Shown in pieces: positions 21,470-31,927 of a stretch of DNA of 64,000 nucleotides. This DNA comes from Ixodes scapularis (lineage: Eukaryota > Arthropoda > Arachnida > Ixodida > Ixodidae): contig NW_024609836.1 in NCBI RefSeq assembly GCF_016920785.2, positions 6,752,406-6,816,405 of the forward strand. Direction: 5' to 3'. A model generated the notes under the pieces. The model was not told the origin of the DNA, ran no database searches, and saw nothing but the letters and a program-made list of their open reading frames with translations. The translations under genes and the position numbers were made by a program. Each line of letters starts with the position of its first letter. Within the stretch, counting starts at the first letter, position 1.

Positions 21470-23169
21470 GTGAGTCCCTGTTTCGCGAGGACGTCCAACC
21501 TTTTCAATAAACTGAAGGTCGCGACGCTGAACGTCCGCGGGTTAGCCTCGCGTCGAAAACAATACCAGGTTAGAAGGCTTCTCATTGACAACGAGATCGA
21601 CGTCCTCGCGATCCAGGAGACAAAAGTTCATAGTGACGAAGAGACTGCGCGCCTTCTCGTTCCTTTCTTACATTATTTTGAAGTTTGTGTAACGCGCGCA
21701 AATGGAATGTCTGGGGGGTGTATGTTGTTTTTAAAGAAATCGTTGAATGCACAAGTTGAATCTGTCATTGCCGACAGTGAAGGGCGGTTTGTTATATGTG
21801 ATTGTATCATTTCTAATGTTGGGTACCGGATAATTAATATATACGCACCGAATGACTCGAATTCAAGAAAGGGTTTTTTCGAGGGCATCTATAGTTATTT
21901 AGATTGTCACAGAAAGATTTTTTTGTTAGGTGACTTCAATTGTGTATGCGACGTACGGGACCGATCCCCTCAACATCTTCAACGCGATAGTTGCACAAAA
22001 GTTTTAGAAGAGATGATAACGGAGTTTATGTTACAGGATGCTGCTAATTTCCAAAGACGTACCGAAAGTGTATGGTATACGCATTTTCAGTCCTCAAGCC
22101 ATGCTCGCCTTGACCGGGTGTATGTCTCTATTGAAGTTTTAACTGGCTTTGACAACTACAATGTGTCACCAGTCTTTTTTTCCGATCATGCCTTGGTCTC
22201 TCTTGTTGTCGGCGAGAAACGTAAAAAACACAGCTTCCGATGGGAACTATGGAAGCTTGATAACAACCTACTCCAGGATGAGATATTTAACGAGAACATC
22301 GAGTTATTGTTTAGCGAAATGACCAACGAGAATAGTACCGCGAGTGTAAGATGGGAACGGTTTAAATACGAATTTAAATTATGTGCCCTGGAGCGCTCCA
22401 GCACCGTTGCATACTGGAAAAAGGCAGAGGAAAAGTTGCTTCTCAACGATCTTCAAAGGTTATGTAAACTGGAATGCGAAAATCCAGGAAGGTTTGCGAA
22501 TCAACCTAAGACAGTTAAAAATAAAATCGCCGAACTAGAAGCAGAAAAGTATAAAGGAGCTCTTGTTCGGGCCCGCGCTGAAAAATACATTTTGGGCGAG
22601 CAGCCAACGAAACAAGCATTAAGCGCAGAAGTATATTATGTAAAGAAGAAAAACATATTTGAAATAGAACTCGACGGCGTGCTGAGTAGGCGTCCCGAAG
22701 CCATAGAAAAGGCATTTACTGATTACTACAGTAATCTCTTCCGGCGGCAGGATCACGGCAGTACTCACGACTTGATGAGTATCTCGCGGTAATGCCACGC
22801 CTCAGTGACGAGATAAAGGAATGGCTTGAAGAACCTATAAGTGTGGCTGAGGTCGAGCGTGCGATTGATGAACTGGCGACAAAAAAATCTCCAGGCCCCG
22901 ATGGGCTGACTGCCGGCTTTTACAAGAAATATAAACACCTCGTAGCTGGTCATCTTCACGCTGTATTAATTGAGGCGTACGAAACTAAAACGTTGCCACC
23001 TTCTTTTCTAAACACGCACACTGTACTGATTCCAAAAAAAGACGACGAGCTAAAGTTAAGAGACATCCGGAACTACCGGCCGATAGCCTTAGCGAACGTG
23101 GACAACAAAATATTAATGAAAGTTTTAGCTCGGCGATTGCAAACTGTTATTGGTGAAATAGTAGGAGAG
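21470..23169 (+). pseudogene. LINE3 ORF2 part 1: endonuclease and N-terminal RT
   Basis: The frame opens with GTG 21470; no convincing ATG precedes 'KLKVATLNVRGLASRRKQ', the first endonuclease motif. 'VLAIQETKVH', 'IINIYAPNDS', 'IFLLGDFNCV', 'ARLDRVYVS' and 'FSDHALVSLVV' complete the fold. A frameshift near 22785 leads to the second frame: 'ATKKSPGPDGLTAGFYKKY', 'TVLIPKKDDE', 'NYRPIALANVDNKILMK'. hAT element F is inserted after 'IVGE'. The motif set (SPGPDG, ILMKVLARRL) is that of L1/Tx1-type RTs and differs from the CR1-like LINEs nearby. Confidence 0.88.
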
Positions 23170-23183
23170 CAGGGTGTCGAACC

Positions 23184-23335
23184 GGAACCGAACCGAACCG
23201 AAAACCGGAACAGAACCGTTATTTTTAGCCGAACCGGAACTGAACCGAACCGAAATCTTCGCCGCCATCTTGGAACTGAACCGGAGCCGAACCGAAAAAA
23301 AAAATATAACGGTAACCGGTTCAAAACGGTTCAAG
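23184..23335 (+). repeat. Left subterminal array of hAT F
   Basis: Repeated GAACCGGAACCGAACCG and its complement, about 150 bp. The inverted counterpart lies at 27470-27595. Such arrays are typical transposase-binding sites in hAT ends. Confidence 0.85.
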
Positions 23336-23345
23336 GTAATATTTC

Positions 23346-25316
23346 TTTTTTTTTTCTTTTGTGTTAGTACCGCAAAATGAACATATGGGAATAAAAAATT
23401 GGCGGCTGTATTTTTATCTATGAATCAAATCGTCATATACAGAATTGAAAAGTATGGTAAGTTGTGGGTTTTCATGGCAATATGATTAACCATGTGTCAC
23501 GTTGTCACGTGACGTCATGGTGTCAATACATGTTGTCACGTGACCTCGTGACGTCACGTGACTCACTGCGTCAACTCGATTTAATTTGAGGAAGTCACTA
23601 AATGTATTAACAGTGTTGACAGCGTGACGTAACATGACATCACGATTTCGCACAGAGAGTCACGTGACAACGTGACGTAAGCGATTTACATAACCCCTGG
23701 TCGAGTGCTCGGGTTCGTTACAATGAGCACCGCCAAACATTCGGGTAACCGCTCATGTCAATTACATATGATAATAGCCCAACTCTAACAATATCTGAAG
23801 CTCGGCCCAAGCTTTTGCTTTCGAAATCCTAGCCGCCTAGAGCATGACTGTGATGAACACTGGCGGTATCAGATCACGTGGCCGCTTGTTTAAATTGAGA
23901 GTTGAGGAGATATCGACAGCTGTCTCTTTTCTTTATTTTTTCTGCATCTGCTATTAGGGGGAAACTAATCGATGTTTCCGCAAGCTATCAACGTTAGGGG
24001 TTATTTCTTAACACTATTTATTGAAAGTACAAAAAAAATTGGCAAGACCCATTTCACATTATTGAGCACCCAAATATTTTTTCGTTGTTGCTGAACTGCA
24101 TCCGAAAGATGTCCCTGAGAATAGAAGTACTGAAATTACTAAATGCGACCTGTTAATATGACGTTACATAGAACTACATGTGTGTACGGAAGGAGTACTA
24201 AAAAAAAAAAAGATATTTTAGTGACCTCAGAGAGACACCCGAACGTCGGCAGTCGCTGTAAGTCTCACACGAGCGTCGTTCTCAAGGTATTGCCCAAGTT
24301 TAGACTCCCTCTGTACTTTGCTTAAAGGAGCTATACAAATATTTCTATACATCACTAAATAGTATTCAGGATCACTCCTTAACGTTAATAACTGCTTGAA
24401 CTTGGCTTTGTTCTTTTTTCTAGGCAATGGCAGTCGCCAAAAAATTCGAGAAATATGAGCATCGTTCATCCCCTCAATTTGGAGCCAAAAGCGGCCATGT
24501 GGCCTGCTGCCTATCTTATGCCGCCAACGTTAATCATACCCCTGCGCTTCGGTTTTAAAGGAAGAAATCGCGTGCTCAGCTCCAGGCATTGTTAGAGTTC
24601 GGCTGTTCTCATCACCGCACTGGTTGGACACGAACCACTACCCAAGTGTCTGCCGAGACATAGATTGTTACGAGCCGATGTACGGTGCTCACGCAGTCTT
24701 CCTGTCCAATTCATGAGCTGCGCTCGACTGTGTCAGGCGGGTGGTTTTGATCCTACAATTGCGACATCAATTCTTGGGAAGGCAAGACTAAAAGAAATAG
24801 TCTCATTTAATCTTGGCAATTTCACCGCGACAAAGAAGCTTTTGAATCAGTGGCGGTCTGTGCAAGTAAACTTCGGCCAAACTAGGATCAATACGCCTCG
24901 GAAAAGTCATGAACATTCCAACCCGATGTCGTTTTATGACCCATCTAAACTTCACGGGGTGCAAAAGAAAAGCAATGAAGGGTTGCGGTTAACAAGTGTC
25001 AAATAAAATTGTCGAATGAACACACACCAACGGAGGAGGCAATTCGTCAGGAATGCTTTCAGCCTTTCCACTCTGTTGAAGAAGGAAGACCAGCGAAGCT
25101 GTACTATGGTGGGAATGAAGTAATGGCCGGCCGCAAGTCGGCAAGCCAGAGTGGAAAGTCTGGAGAGCTTGCCGCCATCTATGCGCGACGGCGGCAACCA
25201 GACAACCGGCAAGCCGGTTGTCTGGTTGTCGTCGTCGTTTATAGATGGCGGTAGCTGTCCAGAGTTTAGTGCCATCATTTGTTTGCTGACGGACACGACA
25301 CTGGGGAAACTAGCCC
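23346..25316. other. hAT F interior, left part
   Basis: No gene recognised. A cluster of overlapping GTCACGTGAC and GTGACGTCA palindromes lies at 23495-23680. The 113-aa frame at 24665 has no known motif. A palindromic stretch at 25165-25255 pairs CCGCCATCTATGCGCGACG with its partner around CCGGTTGTCTGGTTG (arms of about 40 bp). Confidence 0.5.
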
Positions 25317-25320
25317 TTAA

Positions 25321-25975
25321 AGGACACCTGCAAAGGAAAAAACATTTTCTTAGACAGCTTAGATGGAAAAAGGATGTCAAAAAACGATTTTACAACGAAG
25401 CAACAAAATTTTTAGAGCTATATTTACGGCGCTACACGAATTTGTAGTTGGCGCTCGCGGGAGCCGCCGCTGGTCATGTGGTAGGCCCGCGTGCCGCCGC
25501 GCTGAGTCGCCGCCGCACGCTGAGCGTTGTGCGAACGCCGCTTCAACGCGTTTCTCTACGCCGCCGTCGCCGCCGCCGCACAAGTTCGTCTTCTTCTTGG
25601 CGTCGCCGCCGTCGTCTGACCGGCGCACAGGTCTATCACGTCTGCTTGCGCTTTTTCAGGAGTTTCCTTTGGGCTCTAAAAGTTACTCATTCGTCTTGGT
25701 TTTTTGTTATACTTCAAACAAAGGTGAATAAGTTACTTGTAGAGGCCATAGGAAGCTTCCGAAAGAACGCAAGCACCACGTGATAAATAAGGACCAGTCA
25801 CGTGATAAATACGGACCACTTTTCCGCGGTGCCCGCGGGCGCCAACTACAAATTCGTTTTGCGCCGTAAATATAGCTCTAAATTTTTTTTTCTTCGTTGT
25901 AAAATCGTTTTATGGCGTCCTTTTTCCATCTAAGCCGTTTAAAAAAAAATTTTTTTTTTCCTTTGCATGTGTCTT
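25321..25975. mobile_element. Element C: TTAA-target MITE-like element in hAT F
   Basis: TTAA at 25317-25320 and 25976-25979. The left end AGGACACCTGCAAAGGAAAA and the reversed right end AAAGACACATGCAAAGGAAA open a TIR of about 140 bp that includes GCTTAGATGGAAAAAGGA and CGATTTTACAACGAAG. The 655-bp interior is GC-rich with (GCC)n-like codon runs and no gene; it resembles a promoter-like CpG-rich stretch but nothing specific is visible. Confidence 0.8.
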
Positions 25976-26182
25976 TTAACAGCTCCGCTGTATAAAGAAG
26001 TGTGTGTATCTGTGGGGGGACGGGGGGAGGGGGGAGTTTTAAAAACATACTGTGTTGTAAAGGTTCCTCTTCCATGCATCTTTGGCGCAGACCAAAAAGC
26101 GTGACTCCGGAAACTACTTTGCTTGCAAAAACGCTCTTACCAAAAAGCACGTTTTAGTCGTGCCAGACGCTCGCGCCGTTCC

Positions 26183-26245
26183 CAGTGAAAAGCGTCTGAC
26201 TCGCAACTAAGGGGTCGTGGGTTCGAATCCCGCCCAAAGTTCTTA
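26183..26245 (+). repeat. tRNA-like sequence with B box
   Basis: GTCTGACTCGCAACTAAGG resembles an anticodon arm, and GTGGGTTCGAATCCCGC (26217-26233) is a perfect T arm with B box, followed by a T-rich tract. The 5' half of a tRNA is not clear. Likely a SINE head or tRNA relic. Confidence 0.45.
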
Positions 26246-27469
26246 ATTTTTTTTTCCTTTAAGGCAAAATAATTACTTTTAAAAGTGAAATCATTTGAGA
26301 CATACGGTGGCCTTTAATTTGCATCACATGTCATGTTTTAATCACTCTCATTCCACGCGTTATGTCACGTTTCACGTGAGCATTGTGGGTTGCTTGAAAT
26401 TCCTTACGCTAGGGTACGTAGCTCTGACGAATGAACCTATCGACCAATCAGGATTTTCCAGTCACGCCACCGACATCGGCTTTTCTGCGACATGAGCTCC
26501 TTAACGCTACCGAGTTAAAATCATCAGTTAGCAACGGTGATGCTCATTTGCAAATTAAATTGACCGGCATCTTGTCAAGAACAAACCTCAACAGCCAGGC
26601 TATGCCAGCGTATTCTGCATAAGAAAATGTTCACTTGGGCAAGCGCTATTTTGGGCCAGATTCGATCTGAGTGCGAAGATGCATATAGATTAGAGTGAAC
26701 AATTGTGACTACTTCTTGCTGCATGATTAGTGGCATGCATGCGGTGCTGAGTGTAAACAATGTTTGGTTAGAACAACAAGCATTTGGATTGCCGCTCGGT
26801 GTTTCTATAAGAAATAGACTGAAAGGAATTATCCTAAAACTTTTGTTAAATTCAGAAAATTTCATTGCTTTTAGCTCAGTTGTGTCATCATCATATACAT
26901 ATATATTGTGAAGTGTATTTCGTAAACCTTATTTCATAATTAGCATGAGCACCGAGGTGCTAATTTCATAATTTTATGTGATGTAATGAATTCCTTAGTT
27001 CAAGGACACAATCACGATTTCATTTTTAACACTGCGACACAAAGTTGTACCAAACACGGGTATTTTAGGCGACCTACTATACTTTGCGACAACATCTTAT
27101 ACCGTGTAAATAGATCAGCTTGAACTTTAGAATTTTACTTAAACACGAAGAAAGCACAATAAAACACAGTATAGTTCTAAATTTGAAGCTGATCTATTTA
27201 CAGGTATTTACCAACCAGCTCAACTCTTTACTCTTGTACTTAAACATTTTGATTCAGGTAAAATATATGTTACTGGTAAACAAAGGGATGTGGAGTCGTA
27301 TGAACACGACGTTATGTATGTAAATGTAAATTTTTTTTTTACCTTTGCGTTGAAATTATGTAACTGAATTTAATATTTTTGGTACCTAAGAAACAAAAGT
27401 AAATTGCACAGACGATCGAAGAAACTATATAGTTCATCGTCCATCGCGAAAAATATATTCTCAATTTAG
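26246..27469. other. hAT F interior, right part
   Basis: A/T-rich, no gene. An imperfect inverted pair around TAAATAGATCAGCTTGAACTT (27108) and AAGCTGATCTATTTACAGG (27185) could form a stem of about 20 bp. Confidence 0.5.
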
Positions 27470-27606
27470 CGGTTCAAACCGGTTCGAACCGGTTCGAACC
27501 GGTTTGAACCGTTATTTTTTGCTCCCCGGAACTGAACCGGAACCGAACCGAAAGCCGTGAACCCGAACCGGAACCGAACCGATAAAAATTTCGGTTCGAC
27601 ACTCTG
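27470..27606 (-). repeat. Right subterminal array and TIR of hAT F
   Basis: Repeats of CGGTTCGAACCGGTTCG and GGAACCGAACCGAAA, inverted relative to the left array, ending in CGGTTCGACACTCTG. Confidence 0.85.
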
Positions 27607-29333
27607 TAGGAGAGTACCAAACCTGTAGTATTAAGGGACGGTCCATTTTTTCAAATATTCACACTGCAAGAAGTATATTAGAATTGTGCGATGAGGAACT
27701 AGACCAGGTAGCCATGCTCCAGGTAGATCTGGAAAAGGCTTTCGATCGTGTGCGGCATCAGGTACTTTATAAAATACTTGAACACGTTGGAGTCGGTAAA
27801 ATTATTCTCAGTTTTGTCCAAATGGTATACACGGGATGCACTACACAGCTTGTTGTTAACGGCAAACCGGCACCGCGCATTAGTGTCGAGTCATCAGTCA
27901 AGCAAGGATGTCCGTTGTCGCCGTTGCTGTTTAGCATTTATTTAGAGCCATTTTGCAGAAGCGTAATGAATAACAGTCTTGTTAAAGGGTTTTCACTCCA
28001 AAATATAGAAATCAAACTTCTCGCTTACGCGGATGATGTTGCTCTATTCTGCAAGGATAAGAAAAGTATTGTCGAGGCAGCACGCAAGGTGAAGGACCAT
28101 TGCGAAGTGACTGGTGCGGCTGTCAATTGGCAGAAGTGTTGTGGCCTTTGGCACAAATCATGGGCTACCAAACCAGATGTTTTTCAAGGTATAAATTTTG
28201 CGTCGACGCCGGCCAGGTATCTTGGTGTTCCACTGCAGCATTACAAAAACTCCAATGCGTACTGGGTTTCGGTAGTTGAGAAAATACGCGAGAAGTCTAG
28301 TAAATGGAGAGGTTGGGAAATGTCCATTTTCACGCGCGCAACTGTGTGTAACATTTTTTTACTTGCGAAATTTTGGTATGTTCTTCAGGTTTTGGCGCGC
28401 TCTAGATTAAACGTACAGAAGTTGCACCGCGTCTTTGCTGTGTTTATCTGGCAGTCTGGATGTGAAAGTGTGCGTCGCGATAATTTGTCTTTTCGCGTTT
28501 GTAAGGCGGGACTGTCACTGTCTCACGTGTTTGTAAAGAAAATAGTTTCGCGTTTTATGTTTCTTAGAGAGCAAACCAACCCCTTTCTTCGTGCTGTAAT
28601 TCAGAACAGACTGCCAGAGCACCTACCTATGTATGTTGTTTCTTCGTATTGTCGCGAGCAACGCAGGCTTGGTAGTTTCCTTCGTGAGGTCGTTGAGGCG
28701 TACCGTTTTCTATCCGCACGTTTCTTCCAGGAGTATTTGGCGAGTGTCACGCGAAAGCGTTTAACGCGTGATATTATTGATAGTGTCTTTCCTATGGCTG
28801 TGTACCGCGCTCTGTTTCATGCAGATCCAGGGAAAGACGTTTTGTCCAGAGTCAAAAAGATGACAGTCGCACCGTGTATAAAAACATTTTTCTTTAAGTT
28901 ACACACAAACTGCCTTCCTGTGAAAAAGTGGCTTGACCAAAGAAATATTTTTGTTCCATGGGGTATTGACTGTTTTTTGTGTAAAAGGCCGGAAACTATT
29001 GAACACGTATTCCTAGACTGCTGGGACGCTTTACTGTTCTGGGACGTCCTCCAGCGGACTATCAAAAAAGATTTACCGTTAACACCACATGGTATTAGGT
29101 TCCTTCCCGTGGAGAAAAATAACTAAATTCCTGCGGATCGTGTCATGCTCCTGGGTCTGCATGCAATATGGCATAGCAGAATGGCGGTTAGGCATGCCGA
29201 TGTGGACGTGCGCCCAGTAAGATTGTATTTTATGGAATCTGTCTGGAAACTAAAATCTGTCTATTCCTCTTTAGAGTGCCTGCCTGACTGGATGCCAACT
29301 CTAGATGTACTGGAGAACTTAAAAGAATTTTAG
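27607..29333 (+). pseudogene. LINE3 ORF2 part 2: RT palm, thumb and C-terminal zinc finger
   Basis: Same frame as the 22792-23169 segment once F is ignored. RT motifs: 'VAMLQVDLEKAFDRV' (A), 'VKQGCPLSPLLFSIYLEPF' (B), 'LLAYADDVALFCKD' (C), 'ARYLGVPLQHYK' (D/E). The C-terminal zf-RVT finger is CFLCKRPETIEHVFLDC (CX2CX7HX4C) near 28975. One in-frame TAA at 29124-29126 interrupts the last 70 codons, which continue 'VMLLGLHAIWHSRMA' to the stop at 29331. Apart from the upstream frameshift and this stop, the polymerase is intact. It synthesises cDNA at a nicked target. Confidence 0.9.
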
Positions 29334-29426
29334 TCCATGCACGCGTACTATCCACCATGGATGTGATTTTAACATTGTGTGTAAATTTTGATTTTTGTCA
29401 AAACAGGCAATAATAAAAAAAAAAAC
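29334..29426 (+). other. LINE3 3' UTR and poly(A) tail
   Basis: A short 3' UTR ending CAATAATAAA and A-run at 29416-29426, directly followed by the second copy of the target duplication. Confidence 0.8.
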
Positions 29427-29497
29427 CTAGTAGCTCAGTGGGAAAGACGTCCGGTTCACACTCGGTAGGACCGGGTTCGATCCGCCGTGAGACTTGA
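29427..29497 (+). repeat. tRNA-like sequence, 3' portion, split by LINE3
   Basis: Combined with 14232-14234 this reads GCCCTAGTAGCTCAGTGGG with an A box (TAGCTCAGTGGGAAAGA), anticodon-arm-like CGGTTCACACTCGG and B box GGGTTCGATCC, then T8. It is the landing site of LINE3. Acceptor pairing is imperfect, so it is a tRNA pseudogene or SINE head within element A. Confidence 0.6.
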
Positions 29498-30297
29498 TAT
29501 TTTTTTTCAAACATTTTCCGATGTTTTCATATCTTTTTCTCTTTCTTTACAATCATCACTGAAGAAACAAAAAAAATAACAAACAAATGTTGTGGACGGT
29601 ACTTCGCTGAATTAAATGGTATGGGATTTCCGTTTTGACACCTGCGAACTCAATGTAATCACTTTCCACAAAATGCAAGGAGCATATAAATCAGGTAGCG
29701 TACGCTTTCCGAGGTGCCCGTATATGTTCTACAGGAATTGCAGCCAGCCATTGGTCCCGATCCCGTTGATCTTTCGGAAACTATGTCGCACAATGCCACT
29801 TTTTTTTTTCGGATGCAGGACATGTGAGCCAGCTCTTCACGCAACATCATGTGTGTATTCTTTTCGGAGCCGATCATGGAAATTCACCACGGGCACTCAC
29901 TACTCATCTCTAACTCCTCAATGTACAAAACAACTCATCTTGGAGTACAGAACAACGAGCGGAACAAACATAACTGCAAAAGAATCGCACGGCGAGCAGT
30001 TCCCGCACGCCGCATCGCACGCCGCATGTCGTGTCGTCTGCTACGGAGAGGAGAAAACAAAAAACAAAAAAACGCACGGTCGGGTGTAGCCACGTGACTT
30101 CCGCCACTCACTCTCTTCTCTCCACTTCTCCGACCTCCGTCGGGTTTCGGTTTCGGTTTCGAGCAGTTGCGTCTTTTGGCTTTATTAAAAAAAATACGCT
30201 ACTTTCTTCCAAAATATTAACTGGGTAGTCCTCCGACACCATAATGAAGCGCCTGGCAAAAAATTAAAATAAATGTTTGGGGGGTGTCAGTGTCCCT
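29498..30297. other. Right part of element A, non-coding
   Basis: The 157-aa frame at 29616 lacks any motif and is probably fortuitous. Contains repeated CGCACGCCGCATCGC near 30003 and a (CGGTTT)n run at 30138-30160. It ends GGGGGGTGTCAGTGTCCCT, the right TIR of A. Confidence 0.5.
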
Positions 30298-30301
30298 TTA
30301 A

Positions 30302-31296
30302 AGGGGCCCTGCAATCATATTTAAGCGTCTACGTTTTTTGCGGTTTCCACGTCGCTTAGGGGTCGGACAAGCCAGCGGGCACGGAGAGAGTAACTAAATG
30401 TCAGTGCGTCATATTTTAACCGGACGACACGGAAAATTCCTCCACCGACGAGGGCGACCCGCGGTACCGAAAGCGCGCGAAATGTGACGTTTTTGGTCCT
30501 GAGCTTACCACTGGTCAGAGCCGCTAAAAGCTTCTTTTTAGTCGAAATACAAAATACAAGTGGCGCGAACCGTTTCAATTATTTATAAAAGTAGTTTTTG
30601 TTCAGTATTTTAGATCAAAAAAGAAACGAATGCCGCAACATAAAGTACGGAAAGAAGAAATGACCCGTCGACATACCCGCCACCAAGCGGAGGAAAAGGC
30701 GGCGCATACTAGAAAAGAGTAGTGGGATCAGGCGCCGACGCGGAAAGGTCCCGGATGTACGCAGCGGCGCTGCGGTCGTATGGGCAGGAGGATCCGACCG
30801 GCTCCGAGCGTTCCGAAAGCTTTCGGCGAGAAGCTTTGTCTTGTGGTTTGGCCGTTTCGCGGTATGGCAGCGCAAAGTAGCTCCCATTATGAACTGATCT
30901 TTACCCCGTGTTTGCTGTCGTTTGTGGCCAATGAAATGTCATGCCGAATTAGTGTTTAATCGCGCAGCAAATGCAATGAGAGCCGCTCTGGCTGCCCGCT
31001 GCATACAGCCTATCCAGAACACGCTTTAACGGCGCCCTCTCGCGCCGTCGACACGGAGTGCGCCAGCCGTGGGAGCTCGATGAGCTCACTACTTCTCTAG
31101 TTCACGGCCACTCTCAAGCAACCAAGGACGTCATGAGGGAGGTTATTTTTTGCTTGCTTTTGTAATTTTAATTTGCCTATAACTTTTAAAATAAAGGGAA
31201 TTTCGAGAAAAGAAAAGTTTCACTAAGTTACTACGTTCAGTGCGCTCAGGTTCGGTGCAAATTAAAAATTAGTGAAAAAGTCATTGCAGGGCCCCT
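30302..31296. mobile_element. Element B: TTAA-target element abutting A
   Basis: Left AGGGGCCCTGCAATCA and right, reversed, AGGGGCCCTGCAATGA form the TIR. TTAA borders at 30298-30301 (shared with A) and 31297-31300. 995 bp, non-coding; GC-rich central part with no gene recognised. It inserted at a TTAA that either belonged to the Penelope copy or was created by A. Confidence 0.8.
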
Positions 31297-31300
31297 TTAA

Positions 31301-31846
31301 GACCTGTGATGGAAAGCCCGACTTTTGGAGTCTCTCAACCTGAGCATTAAAACTTTCACGAACAGTGTGAAAGCAGGACTTCGTAAGTGCAGCCCCAAGT
31401 ATGGTAACCGCAATCCCCCTTTTGACAACTTTCGAATGTGCGGATGTGTAGTGAAGGATGCCCTTTTTTGACCTAGGAGAGAAACTCCAGCAGATATCGT
31501 TTGTATGAAGAGATAACGAAAGGTCCAGGAACTGTAACTTTCCGTCCGAAGGTTTTTCAACAGTGAATTTAAGACCAAAGCCGCACCTGGAAAATACGCT
31601 CATAGCCTTATCAACGTAATCATCTTCAACAGACTTGGGATACACTAGCAAAAAATCGTCAACGTATCCGAACACCTTTGACACTTCTGATCTGCTATGG
31701 GCGCCTTCAATAGCTCTATCAACACTTGCTAGAAAAATATCACTAAGAACGGGGGCCACGCATGATCCTATGCACACACCTGACCGCTGCGTAAAGGCCC
31801 GTTCACATATGCACACACCTGACCGCTGCGTAAAGGCCCGTTCACA
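31301..31846 (-). pseudogene. Penelope left copy: reverse transcriptase C-terminal half
   Basis: Minus frame: 'SCVAPVLSDIFLASVDRAIE', 'VFGYVDDFLLVYPKSVEDDY' with the catalytic YVDD, 'GLKFTVEKPSDGKLQFLDL', 'KGILHYTSAHSKVVKRGI' and 'ERLQKSGFPSQVL'. These match Penelope-type RT motifs 4-7 and the thumb. The N-terminal fingers and palm are absent, the copy being truncated at the central palindrome. It is undamaged over 180 codons up to the TTAA junction; its downstream half is at 12828-13428. Confidence 0.85.
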
Positions 31847-31927
31847 CAGAGTGTGAACGGGCCTTTACGCAGCGGTCAGGTGTGTGCATTGCATCATGCG
31901 TGGCCCCCGTTCTTAGCGATATTTTTC
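31771..31927. repeat. Palindromic junction of the Penelope dimer
   Basis: A 38-bp unit starting TGCACACACCTGACCGCTGC is tandemly repeated at about 31771-31846 and then mirrored from 31849, so the two copies meet head to head at about 31847 with a near-perfect palindrome that extends into the coding parts on both sides. Confidence 0.85.

Larger units (their letters stand above)
23170..27606. mobile_element. Element F: non-autonomous hAT transposon, 4.4 kb
   Basis: Left end CAGGGTGTCGAACCG and right end CGGTTCGACACTCTG are hAT-type TIRs (CAGRG start). TAGGAGAG flanks both sides (23162-23169 and 27607-27614), the 8-bp duplication of hAT elements. Removing it joins 'IVGE' to 'YQTCSIKGRS' in LINE3 ORF2 in frame. 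Both ends carry subterminal arrays of GAACCGGAACC. No transposase frame is seen; the interior holds TTAA element C, a tRNA-like sequence and unassigned DNA. Confidence 0.9.
14247..29426 (+). mobile_element. LINE3: Tx1/L1-type non-LTR retrotransposon inserted in a tRNA-like sequence
   Basis: Flanked by the perfect 12-bp duplication CCTAGTAGCTCA (14235-14246 and 29427-29438), with a poly(A) tail at 29410-29426. ORF1 (14285-15128 plus 21073-21428) is a gag-like protein with two CCHC knuckles; ORF2 (21470-23169 plus 27607-29333) has endonuclease, RT with YADD and a C-terminal zinc finger. About 4.8 kb when LINE4 and hAT F are ignored, so near full length. The duplication lies within a tRNA-like A-box region (CTAGTAGCTCAGTGGG). 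Tx1-clade LINEs include families specific for RNA genes; target specificity here is inference from one copy. Confidence 0.85.
13433..30297. mobile_element. Element A: TTAA-target DNA element (about 1.7 kb without nested LINE3)
   Basis: Starts AGGGACACTGACA at 13433 and ends TGTCAGTGTCCCT at 30297, a 13-bp TIR, each side abutted by TTAA (13429-13432 and 30298-30301). The uninterrupted Penelope copy reads GTCTTAAACGAGG at this point (32357), confirming a TTAA target. Own sequence is 13433-14246 plus 29439-30297; the rest is LINE3. TTAA targets are known for piggyBac and Kolobok superfamilies; termini do not match canonical piggyBac CCY ends. No transposase is visible, so it is non-autonomous. 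Confidence 0.75.

Noticed and set aside
25448..25783. Arg-rich frame in element C
   Set aside because: Arises from (GCC/CGC)n in a GC-rich MITE interior; the other strand and frames are open too.
29616..30089. 157-aa frame right of LINE3
   Set aside because: Lies in the non-coding right arm of element A, crosses a tandem repeat and shows no motif.
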